Shown piece after piece: positions 19,234 through 27,365 of a DNA stretch of 64,000 nt (within the stretch, counting starts at the first letter, position 1; each line of letters begins with the position of its first letter). The notes under the pieces are model-generated. The model was not told the DNA's origin, ran no database searches, and worked only from the letters and a program-made list of their open reading frames with translations. Source of the stretch: Halosimplex rubrum (GTDB lineage Archaea > Halobacteriota > Halobacteria > Halobacteriales > Haloarculaceae); NCBI RefSeq assembly GCF_013415885.1, contig NZ_CP058910.1, forward strand, positions 4,340,001-4,404,000, given 5' to 3'. The position numbers and the translations under genes are program-made.

Positions 19234-21531
19234 TCAGTGCCGTCTGCCGCCGTGGCCGGGGTAATCCCGTTCGAAGCGGGCCTCGATCTCGTCGCGGTCG
19301 AACTCGACGACGACGGGGCGGCCGTGGGGGCAGGCCCACGGGTTCTCGCAGTCGTCGAGCCGAGCGAGGAGATCCGTCACCGACCCCTCCGTCAGCGAGG
19401 TGTTACCCGTGATCGAGGGGTAGCAGGCGAGGTCCGACAGCAGCTCGTCGGCGGCGGCCTCGACGGTCTCGGCGGCCGACCCCTCGCCGTCGACGAACGC
19501 TGCCAGCGCGTCGCGCAACAGGTCGGGATCGGCCGTGTCGGCCACCAGCGAGGGGACGGTTCGCACTTCGACCGCACGGTCGCCGACCCGTTCGGCGCGA
19601 AAGCCCAGCGTCGACAGCGCCTCGCCGTAGGTCTCGAACAGCTCGGCCTCGCGAGCCGTCAGCGAGAGTTCGACCGGCCGTGCGAGCGCCTGCGTCGTCG
19701 TCTCGCCGGCGAACTGCTCGCGCAGCCGCTCGTAGTTGATCCGCTCGTCGGCGGCGTGCTGGTCGACCATGACCAGCCCGTCGTCGGTCTCGGCGAGGAC
19801 GTACGTCCCGTGGAGCTGGCCCAGCACCCGCATCGAGGGCAGGGCGTCGAACGCCCGCGACTCCGCCGCGGCGTCCTCGACCGGCTCGCCGTCGCCGAGC
19901 CGGGCCTGGTCGTGGCCGCCGCCGAACTTTCGAGCGCGGCCGTCCCGGTCGCCCGGCGCCGTCGCGTCGGCCGACGCCTCGCCACGGGTGGTCGGCTCCG
20001 GGGTCGATTCGGCGTCGGTGACCGGCCCCGGAGTCGAAGCGGCGTCGTCCGAGTCCGCGGCCGCTCCCCCGTTGTCCGGCCCAGCCCCCGCGCTCGCACC
20101 CGCGTCCGCAGTGGTCGTGCCCCCGCCGGTCGAGCCCTCGCCGTCTTGGGCGCCGGATTCCTTCGACGGGTCCCGGTCCGACGCCGGTGTCGAGCGGGGC
20201 GACGGCGCCGACGGGTCCGAGGAGAACGTCGGCCCCGTCGTCGAGGCGGTCGTCGAATCGACCGTCTCGTCGGAGCCCGGTTCGCGCGATCCGGCGGCCG
20301 TTCGGCCGTCGTCCGTCGATCCCGTCGCGTCCGACGATCCGGTCCCGGGAAGGGACTCGTCGGGGACCGCCGGCTCGTCTGTGGGGTCGCCGTCCGGTCC
20401 CTCGTCGGTTTCACCGCGTTCGGGCGCGATCTCGGCCTGTTCGGGCGCGGACTTGCCGCGGGGGGCACCGCTGCGGAGCAGCCCCTCGTCGAGCAGCGCC
20501 GACTCGACGGCAGTCTCGATCTGTTCGCGGACGCCTTCCTCGTCGGCGAAGCGGACCTCCAGTTTCCGGGGGTGGACGTTCACGTCCACGTCGCCGGCGG
20601 GCACGTCGAGAAAGAGGACGGCGAAGGGGAACCGATCCGGCGCGAGTTGGTGGCCGTAGGCGGAGACGACGGCGTCGCGGACGGCGCTCGCCGTCACGTA
20701 CCGACCGTTGACGTACGTCGAGCAGTACTCGCGGGTGCTCCGGGTGGTCTCGGGGTGGCTCACCAGCCCGGACACGCCGTCGAGCGGGCCGTCGGGGAGG
20801 GTGCCGTCCTCGTCGCCGCCGTCCGCCTCGTACCCCGCCGAGACTTCGACCATCGACTCGGCCACGTCGCGGCCGTAGACGGCCATGACGGCCGCGCGGC
20901 GGTCGCCCTGGCCCGTCGTGGCGAACGTCTCGCGGCCGTCGTGCGTCAGCGAGACGGCGATCGACGGGTTGGCGAGCGCGTAGCTCGTGACGACCGTGTT
21001 GACGTGGGCGAACTCCGTGCCGTCCTGCTTGAGGTACTTCCGGCGGGCCGGGACGTTGAAAAAGAGGTCGTCGACCTCGATGGTGGTGCCCTCCGGGCAG
21101 CCGACGGGTTCGACGCTCGTCACCTCGCCGCCCTCGACGGTGAGTTTCGTGCCGCGGTGGCTGTCCACGTCGCGGTCGCTCCGGGGCCGGGTCGTGATCG
21201 TGAGCCGGGAGACGGCGCCGACGGCGTGCAGCGCCTCGCCGCGGAAGCCCAGGGTGCCGACGCCCGACTCGAGGTCGTCGATGTCGCGGATCTTCGAGGT
21301 AGTGTGTTCCTCGACGGCGCGGGTGACCTCCGCCTCGGTCATGCCGATCCCGTCGTCGGCGACGGTGACGCCGTCTTTGCCGCCGCGCTCGACGGTCACG
21401 TCGACGCGGGTGGCGTCGGCGTCGAGGCTGTTCTCGACGAGTTCCTTCACGACCGACGAGGGGCGTTCGACCACCTCGCCCGCGGCGATGCGCTCGACGG
21501 TCGCATCGTCGAGGCGGCGTATATCGACCAT
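19234..21531 (-). CDS. mutL: DNA mismatch repair protein MutL
   Basis: A 765-residue MutL with an intact GHKL ATPase: VVKELVENSLDA (E/N catalytic region), DDGIGM, and TLGFRGEALH. A long Ser/Thr/Pro/Asp-rich linker covers about residues 345-560. The C-terminal endonuclease motif DQHA-x2-E-x4-E is complete as DQHAADERINYE near residue 590, and the metal-site CPHGRP motif is present near the C-terminus. This is therefore an endonuclease-type MutL, as in organisms lacking MutH. The partner mutS is cut at 58.9 kb in this window. The ATG at 21531 (MVDIRRLDD) is preferred over 21537. Confidence 0.95.
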   Translation of the reverse strand: MVDIRRLDDATVERIAAGEVVERPSSVVKELVENSLDADATRVDVTVERGGKDGVTVADDGIGMTEAEVTRAVEEHTTSKIRDIDDLESGVGTLGFRGEALHAVGAVSRLTITTRPRSDRDVDSHRGTKLTVEGGEVTSVEPVGCPEGTTIEVDDLFFNVPARRKYLKQDGTEFAHVNTVVTSYALANPSIAVSLTHDGRETFATTGQGDRRAAVMAVYGRDVAESMVEVSAGYEADGGDEDGTLPDGPLDGVSGLVSHPETTRSTREYCSTYVNGRYVTASAVRDAVVSAYGHQLAPDRFPFAVLFLDVPAGDVDVNVHPRKLEVRFADEEGVREQIETAVESALLDEGLLRSGAPRGKSAPEQAEIAPERGETDEGPDGDPTDEPAVPDESLPGTGSSDATGSTDDGRTAAGSREPGSDETVDSTTASTTGPTFSSDPSAPSPRSTPASDRDPSKESGAQDGEGSTGGGTTTADAGASAGAGPDNGGAAADSDDAASTPGPVTDAESTPEPTTRGEASADATAPGDRDGRARKFGGGHDQARLGDGEPVEDAAAESRAFDALPSMRVLGQLHGTYVLAETDDGLVMVDQHAADERINYERLREQFAGETTTQALARPVELSLTAREAELFETYGEALSTLGFRAERVGDRAVEVRTVPSLVADTADPDLLRDALAAFVDGEGSAAETVEAAADELLSDLACYPSITGNTSLTEGSVTDLLARLDDCENPWACPHGRPVVVEFDRDEIEARFERDYPGHGGRRH

Positions 21532-21628
21532 CACCACCCCGTCCGGGCGGCGTCCTCAAAACACTCCCGGAGCGGCGGCCGTGGGTGCGCCATCCGGGGT
21601 CGCACCGACTACCGACCCGGCAACCGAA

Positions 21629-22075
21629 TCACTCCCCGTCGGGGCCTTCGGTCTCGGCGGTCCACTCGGCGGCCTGATGGTTCGCTACCGCGCGTTCGAC
21701 GGCCGTCTCCAGGGACTTGAAGTGCATCTCCTCGACGGCGCCGTCGGGCGTGTACCAGCAGAAGTCGTCGTGTTCCTCGCCCAGGTCCACGTCGCGGCTG
21801 CGGGCCTGCACGCGGTACAGCACCGCGTACACCGGCTCGTCGCCGCTGCCCCAGATGTCGGTCACCGTCTTGACCGGCTCCTCGACGGTCGTGTGGAGTC
21901 CCACCCGCTCGTAGAGCGTCCGCCGGAGCGCCGCTTCCGGGTCCGCCTCCGCCTCGATCCGTCCCCCCGGAAACGTCCACGGACGCAGACCACTCGTCAC
22001 GAGCAACACGTCACCGCGCGGGCCGAAGACGATCCCCCGCTGAGTCACGTGCCCCCTGAAGTACGACTCGCCCAT
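21629..22075 (-). CDS. Nudix-fold protein with altered Nudix box
   Basis: A 148-residue protein with the Nudix fold: TQRGIVFGPRGDVLLVTS, then WTFPGGRIEAEADPEAALRRTLYERVG, then PVYAVLYRVQA. The canonical box G-x5-E-x7-R-E-U-x-E-E-x-G-U is changed at key acidic positions (RTLYERVG for REUxEExG), so Mg2+ binding and hydrolysis may be weak or lost. The substrate is unknown. It is divergent from a Gfo/Idh/MocA gene across an AT-rich control region. Confidence 0.75.
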   Translation of the reverse strand: MGESYFRGHVTQRGIVFGPRGDVLLVTSGLRPWTFPGGRIEAEADPEAALRRTLYERVGLHTTVEEPVKTVTDIWGSGDEPVYAVLYRVQARSRDVDLGEEHDDFCWYTPDGAVEEMHFKSLETAVERAVANHQAAEWTAETEGPDGE

Positions 22076-22311
22076 GGTAGTGGGAATCTGGTCGTATCAC
22101 CGTCAACGTTTCCCTCCGGACTATCGCCGCCACGAACCGTCTGCCGCGCTCACTGCCGTCGTCGGTACCGGACGGGCCCCCTTCGAAATACGATTACTAT
22201 TCTTATATTTACGGGGAAAGATACCCGAACAGATAGTATCGTCGGTGGGTGGCCTCGCGGTGGCTGGGCGGTGACCAAAACCCATACGTCGGTCGGCCCG
22301 GAGAGTCGGCT

Positions 22312-23403
22312 ATGGACGACGACGCCCCCCGGATGGACATCGGACTCGTCGGGCTCGGCGAGCACGGGGAGACCCACGCGGAGTTTCTGGAGGAGCTGAA
22401 CCACACGGTCCACGCGGTGGACCTGGACCCGCGGGCGAAAGAGCGCTTTCGCGACCGCTACGACGCGACGATGTACGAGGGGCTGGACGAGCTGTACGCG
22501 GCGGGCATCGACGCCGCGATCATCTCGACGCCGAACAAGTTCCACGAGACGGCGGCGCTGAAGGCCTTCGAGGCCGGACTGGACGTGCTGATCGAGAAAC
22601 CGCTGGCCCACGACCTGTCGAGCGCCGAGCGCATCGTCGAGCGCGCCGCGGAGACCGACAGCATCTGCATGTGCGGCTACTTCCACCGCTTTCGAAACCG
22701 CTGCCGGCTGGCGAAGGCCTACGTCGAGAGCGGGCGGCTGGGCGAGGTCACGCACGTCGACGCCCGCTACATGCGCAGGCGCGGCGTCCCCGGAATGGGC
22801 ACGTGGTACACCTCTCGCGAGATCGCGGGCGGCGGCGCGCTCATCGACGTGGGGTCGTTCGTCGTCGACCTCGTGCTGGACTTCTACGACTGGCCGGAGC
22901 TGGAGGAGGTGATCGCGACCACCCGGTCGGACTTCGGCGACCGCGAGGACTACGCCTACCTCGAGATGTGGGGCGAGGACGACGAGGCGAAGATGTACGA
23001 CGTCGAGGACTCGGTGACCGCCTTCTGCGAGTTCGAGGGCGGTCGAACCGCCCACCTCGAGGTCGCGTGGGCCGCAAACGCCCGTCGCCGGCACGAGTAC
23101 AACATCCGCGGCACCGAGGCCGGGGTCTCGCTGGACATCACGACGCCCCTGGAGTCGGTCGACCCGTCGGGTCGCAACCACCGCGACTTCCGGCTGTACG
23201 AGGCCCGCAGCGACGTGGTCGACCACTACGTCGACAGCGAGCTCGTCCCGCCCGCGAACGACCCGTTTCGGGACGAACTCGCGACCTTCCTCGCGGCCGT
23301 CGAGACCGGCGAGTCGCCCGACCGCTGCACCGCCGAGGAGGCGCTGGCCGTCCAGCGCGTCGTCGACCGGATCTACGAGGCCGCCGACCGCGGGCGGGTC
23401 TGA
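22312..23403 (+). CDS. Gfo/Idh/MocA family sugar oxidoreductase
   Basis: A 363-residue NAD(P)-dependent oxidoreductase. The Rossmann motif IGLVGLGEHGETHAEFL is at the N-terminus. The family EKP motif is seen as VLIEKPLAHDLSSAE near residue 95, and the catalytic-domain segment IAGGGALIDVGSFVVDLVL near 175 has the D expected before the dimer strand. The start at 22312 (MDDDAPRMDIG) is used; an inner ATG at 22333 is also possible. Together with the IclR regulator 82 bases downstream on the same strand it forms a small sugar-metabolism unit. The substrate is unknown. Confidence 0.8.
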   Translation: MDDDAPRMDIGLVGLGEHGETHAEFLEELNHTVHAVDLDPRAKERFRDRYDATMYEGLDELYAAGIDAAIISTPNKFHETAALKAFEAGLDVLIEKPLAHDLSSAERIVERAAETDSICMCGYFHRFRNRCRLAKAYVESGRLGEVTHVDARYMRRRGVPGMGTWYTSREIAGGGALIDVGSFVVDLVLDFYDWPELEEVIATTRSDFGDREDYAYLEMWGEDDEAKMYDVEDSVTAFCEFEGGRTAHLEVAWAANARRRHEYNIRGTEAGVSLDITTPLESVDPSGRNHRDFRLYEARSDVVDHYVDSELVPPANDPFRDELATFLAAVETGESPDRCTAEEALAVQRVVDRIYEAADRGRV

Positions 23404-23485
23404 CCCGTCGGGCGGTCGGTCGTCCCGCAGCGACGACCGACCGCCAGCGGGACACGGTTAAGTGTCGACCGGGACAGTGAGGGAC

Positions 23486-24280
23486 ATGAACGACGGTGAC
23501 ACCGGGCGGGGCGGGGACCGGATCGCCTCGGTCGGGACGGCCTTTCGAATCCTCGAAGCGGTGCGGGAACGCGACAGCGTCGGCGTGACGGAACTCGCCG
23601 AGGCGCTCGACCTCCCGAAGAGCACCGTCCACCACTACCTCGCCACGCTGGCCGACGACGGCTACCTCGCCGCCGAGGACGGCCGCTACCGGCTCGGACT
23701 CGGGCTGTTCACGCTCGGCGCGACCGCGCGGACGGGCGAGCGGCTCTTCCACGTGGCCAAGCCGAACGTCGACCGACTGGCCGAGGCGACGGGCGAGCAG
23801 GCGCGGCTGATCGTCGTCCGCGACGGCCGCGCGATCACCCTCTACCAGGCGACCGGCGAGGCGGTCGACGACCCGCCGACCTACGCCGGCACCGTCGAAG
23901 ACCTCCACTGCACGGCCGCGGGGAAGGCCTACCTCGCCGAACTGCCCGACGAGCGCCTCGAGGAGTTCCTCGCGGACGAGCCGCTGCCCCGACGGACCGC
24001 GAACACCATCACCGACCCCGACGAGCTGCGGGCCGCTCTCTCGACCATCCGCGACCGCGGCGTCGCGTTCGACGACGAGGAGCGCGACGAGGGCGTCCGC
24101 TGCGTCGCCTCGGCCGTCTCCGACCGCTCGGGCGAGTTGCTCGGCGCGATCAGCGTCTCCGCCCCCCTCGACCGCATGCCCGACGACCGGTTCCGCTCGG
24201 AGATCCCCTCGCGGCTCCACAACGTCGTCGGCGTCGTCGAGTTCAACACCACCTACTCCGAGTGGTCCGACGCCCTGTAG
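23486..24280 (+). CDS. IclR family transcriptional regulator
   Basis: A 264-residue regulator. An N-terminal winged helix-turn-helix (SVGTAFRILEAVRERDSVGVTELAEALDLPKSTVHHYLATL) is followed by the IclR effector domain: LHCTAAGKAYLAELP near residue 140, RGVAFDDEERDEGVRCVASAV, and ISVSAPLDRMPDD. The family binds sugar acids or aromatic acids and acts as a local repressor or activator. The gene follows the Gfo/Idh/MocA gene and precedes the secreted arabinofuranosidase, so either could be its target. The ATG at 23486 is chosen because the upstream start at 23462 adds residues unlike the family. Confidence 0.85.
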   Translation: MNDGDTGRGGDRIASVGTAFRILEAVRERDSVGVTELAEALDLPKSTVHHYLATLADDGYLAAEDGRYRLGLGLFTLGATARTGERLFHVAKPNVDRLAEATGEQARLIVVRDGRAITLYQATGEAVDDPPTYAGTVEDLHCTAAGKAYLAELPDERLEEFLADEPLPRRTANTITDPDELRAALSTIRDRGVAFDDEERDEGVRCVASAVSDRSGELLGAISVSAPLDRMPDDRFRSEIPSRLHNVVGVVEFNTTYSEWSDAL

Positions 24281-24697
24281 CCGCCCGCCTTCCGCCCGCG
24301 GCGGCCGACGGCCGACCGACGTCCGTATCCCAGATCCATCATATCTACAGGTATCACTGAGAAGTGTTAATTCTGCCCGAATCGAGCCGGCGACACCGCT
24401 CCGGGCCGAGCCGCCGCGGCGGCCTCGAAAGAGGGGAGAGACGCAAGTGTGGCAGGCGATCCGTGACGCATGGTTGTGCTTCCGAGCGACGTGTGGGGAT
24501 GTCGTCCTACGGGAGACGTAGGAGTCGTTCGGTCTGACAGTGGTCGACTACGCGCCTGCCGTCGGATAGTCGAACCGGCCAGTACTTATATTTTTCCTAG
24601 GTTAGATTATATTTGGGCCGCACGCGGGATCGGGACCGGACATAGATAAGATATATTCCATAATTGTTTTGTATAGTGTTTACTATGTGCGTGGCGT
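24281..24697. other. Intergenic control region before the secreted GH51 gene
   Basis: No gene is seen in this stretch. The left half is GC-rich. The last ~120 bases are strikingly AT-rich with several TATA-like runs (TACTTATATTTTTCC near 24585, GATAAGATATATTCC near 24650). A hairpin-capable inverted repeat lies at 24505-24523. The length and AT content suggest a regulated promoter for the arabinofuranosidase gene. Confidence 0.5.
24505..24523. promoter_or_regulatory. Inverted repeat TCCTACG-N5-CGTAGGA
   Basis: Perfect 7-base arms separated by GGAGA lie about 175 bases before the secreted GH51 gene. It may be a regulator-binding site or the terminator hairpin of the preceding IclR gene; no T-run follows it, so a binding site is slightly favoured. 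Confidence 0.4.
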
Positions 24698-27316
24698 ATG
24701 GGTAGCGATCCCGAAGCCCGCGGGCGAGCGAGTAGCAACGGCAGCGAATCGAGCGGACTGTCGCGACGGCGATTCATGGCGCTACAGGCGGCGGTGGTGG
24801 CCGGTGCCGGAGCCGGGTCGGTCGCGAGCGCGTCCCCGACGGACGGCGAGGGAACCGACGCGAGCGTCGGCAACACCGTCTCCGTCGACCTCGACGACCG
24901 AACGGACGAGCCCGTCTCGGATGGGCTGTTCGGTCGGCTCTCCGAGCACTACGAGTCGGGGACCATCTACCCGGGAGTGTACTCCGAGCACGTCAAGAAC
25001 CCGGCGTTCTACCCGCGGTCGTGGTCCGAGGACGACTACTTCGGCCCGCGAACCTTCTATCCGGCCGCGGACATCGAGCGCGCCGACGGCGTCCCGTTCC
25101 CCTGGGAGCCTGTCGGCGGCGACGGCGTCACCTTCGAACAACGCTCGGGCGGCGTCGCGGCCGTCGACACCACCGACTACCAGCGGGTCGCCCTCGACGG
25201 CGCGCGCGGTGGTATCTCGCAGAAGATCGTCCTGCCGGACTTCCGGACCCACGGCTACGACCTCTCGGTGTCGGTCCGCGGTGCCGGCCCCGAGACCGTC
25301 AGAGCCGCCCTCACCGCGCTCGACGGCGAGCAACTGGCCGCGACCGAGCTGGACGTGACCGAGGAGTGGACGCGCCACGAGGTCCACCTCGAACTGGACG
25401 ACGACAGCGGCGACCAGTACGTCGCCGGCGGCACCGACGTGGACACCCCGTACGGCAAGTACGTCCTGGAGTTCACCGCGGAGGGCGAGGGTCGCGTCGA
25501 CCTCGACTGGGTGAACCTCGCGGCCGACGACGCGGTCCGCGGGAAGTTCAACCCCAGCACGGTCGAGCTGATGCGCGAGCAGGACACGACCTGGCTGAAG
25601 TGGCCCGGCGGCAACTTCACCAGCCAGTACAACTGGCGCGACGGGGTCGGCCCGAAGTCGGAGCGGCCGGTCCGGTTCAACCACGCCTGGGGCGGCATCA
25701 ACCCGAACTACTTCGGGACCGCCGAGTATCTCGAACTCTGCGAGGTGGCCGGCCTCACGCCGCGTCTCACGATCGGCTGGTGGGACAACCCGCCCGAGTG
25801 GGCCTCGGAGCGCCAGATCCTCCCCGAGGACGCCGCCGACTGGGTCGAGTACGTCAACGGCTCGACGGACACCGAGATGGGCGCCCTGCGGGCCGAACAC
25901 GGCTACGAGGAACCCTGGGACGTGACCCACTGGGAGGTCGGCAACGAGGTGTGGGGGCCCTGGCAGCGCGGCTCGACCCAGAACCCCTCGGAGTACGCCA
26001 GCGGCTCCGACGCGCGCGTCGGGTTCACCACCTACTACGACGCGATGACCGACGTCGACGACGACATCGTGGTCTACGCCGACGCGATGGACCCGGGCTA
26101 CGACGAGGCGAACACCCCCGACCCCGACGCGTGGAACGAGACCCTGTTCACCGAGGCGGGCGACCGCCTCGACGGCGTCGACCTGCACCGCTACAACTGG
26201 GGCATCGAGAACCAGGCGGACCGGGACGCCTGGTACGACCGCAACGGCGCCGACCCCATCGACTACAACGAGGTGCTCGTGATGTTCCCCACGCAGTTCG
26301 ACCGGCTGATGGCGAATCTGAGCGACCGGGCGAGCGACGCGGGCATCGACGACTTCCGGGTCAACGTCGGCGAATACGGCCTGTTCCCGACCGTCGACGC
26401 GGGAGCGCCGTACCCCGGACCGGAGACGATGCCCGGCGGGTCGTACATCGCGGGGATGCTCAACGCCTTCATCCGCCGCAGCGACACGGTCAAGGAGGCC
26501 TCACAGACGTGGTGGCCGGTGCGGATGTTCCCGCCGGCCGACGAGGAGGCCCCGCCGGACCCGAACCCGCTCGCGCCCGCGGGCACGGTCACCGCCCTCT
26601 ACGGGGCCGTGTTCGACGGACACTCGGAGTGGCACGCCGTCGACGTTGGGGTCGACGGCGACTCGCGGACCATCCCCGAGACCGGCCCGCGCGTCGACCG
26701 CATGGAGGACGTACACTACGTCGACGCCGCGGCGATGCAGAACAAGCGGGGCGAGGAACTGGCCGTGTTCCTCACGAACCGCAACCTCCGCGAGTCCGCC
26801 GAGGCGACCGTCGAAGTCGGCGAACGCTACGCCGGCAGTTCCGTCGAGGTGGTCGCGGTGGTCCCGACCGCCGAGGAGCGACCGCTCCCCCACGCCTTTA
26901 CCACCTCGTGGTCGACGCCGGACAACTACGTCGCCGAGACGACCGTCGAGACCGTCGGCGACGACGGGACGCTCTCGCTCGACCTGCCCCCGGCGGCGGT
27001 CGTCCGCTGCTACGTGGACAACGACCGCGGCCGACCGGACAGGGTCGGCGACAACGGCGTCTGGCACGGCATCGAGGTCGCGCCCGACGGCGAACCCTAC
27101 CACGAGGACTTCTGCGGCGGCGGCCACGAGCGCGGCGGTCCCGGAAACGGCCGCGGTAACGGAAACGGGAATAACGGCAACGGCAACGGGAATAACGGCA
27201 ACGGCAATGGCAACGGGAATAACGGCAACGGCAACGGGAATAACGGCAACGGCAACGGGAATAACGGCAACGGTGGAGACGACGAAAGCGGCGAAAACGG
27301 AGACGGCGACGACTGA
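24698..27316 (+). CDS. Secreted GH51-like alpha-L-arabinofuranosidase
   Basis: An 872-residue exported glycosidase. A Tat signal is seen at residues ~23-50 (LSRRRFMALQAAVVAGAGAGSVASA). The catalytic core shows GH51 landmarks: VSDGLFGRLSEHYESG, WLKWPGGNFTSQYNWRDGVGP, the acid/base Glu in HWEVGNEVWGPW, and the nucleophile Glu in RVNVGEYGLFP. Between residues ~115 and 280 there is an inserted carbohydrate-binding-like beta domain. The C-terminus ends in a long Asn/Gly tail built from 21-bp DNA repeats and then an acidic end. It probably releases arabinose side chains from arabinan or arabinoxylan outside the cell. It is divergent in function from, but complementary to, the intracellular GH51 at 36.5 kb. 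Confidence 0.85.
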   Translation: MGSDPEARGRASSNGSESSGLSRRRFMALQAAVVAGAGAGSVASASPTDGEGTDASVGNTVSVDLDDRTDEPVSDGLFGRLSEHYESGTIYPGVYSEHVKNPAFYPRSWSEDDYFGPRTFYPAADIERADGVPFPWEPVGGDGVTFEQRSGGVAAVDTTDYQRVALDGARGGISQKIVLPDFRTHGYDLSVSVRGAGPETVRAALTALDGEQLAATELDVTEEWTRHEVHLELDDDSGDQYVAGGTDVDTPYGKYVLEFTAEGEGRVDLDWVNLAADDAVRGKFNPSTVELMREQDTTWLKWPGGNFTSQYNWRDGVGPKSERPVRFNHAWGGINPNYFGTAEYLELCEVAGLTPRLTIGWWDNPPEWASERQILPEDAADWVEYVNGSTDTEMGALRAEHGYEEPWDVTHWEVGNEVWGPWQRGSTQNPSEYASGSDARVGFTTYYDAMTDVDDDIVVYADAMDPGYDEANTPDPDAWNETLFTEAGDRLDGVDLHRYNWGIENQADRDAWYDRNGADPIDYNEVLVMFPTQFDRLMANLSDRASDAGIDDFRVNVGEYGLFPTVDAGAPYPGPETMPGGSYIAGMLNAFIRRSDTVKEASQTWWPVRMFPPADEEAPPDPNPLAPAGTVTALYGAVFDGHSEWHAVDVGVDGDSRTIPETGPRVDRMEDVHYVDAAAMQNKRGEELAVFLTNRNLRESAEATVEVGERYAGSSVEVVAVVPTAEERPLPHAFTTSWSTPDNYVAETTVETVGDDGTLSLDLPPAAVVRCYVDNDRGRPDRVGDNGVWHGIEVAPDGEPYHEDFCGGGHERGGPGNGRGNGNGNNGNGNGNNGNGNGNGNNGNGNGNNGNGNGNNGNGGDDESGENGDGDD
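27164..27274. repeat. 21-bp coding repeat (Asn/Gly tail)
   Basis: AACGGGAATAACGGCAACGG-type units start at 27164, 27185, 27212, 27233 and 27254. The spacing is 21 bases, except for one 27-base unit with two extra codons. They encode N-G-N-N-G-N-G repeats at the C-terminus of the secreted arabinofuranosidase. Nearly identical codons imply recent expansion by slippage. Confidence 0.9.
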
Positions 27317-27365
27317 TCGCTCGACCGCCGCCGGATCACCCGCGTCCGCGGTCCCGGGGCGCGGG

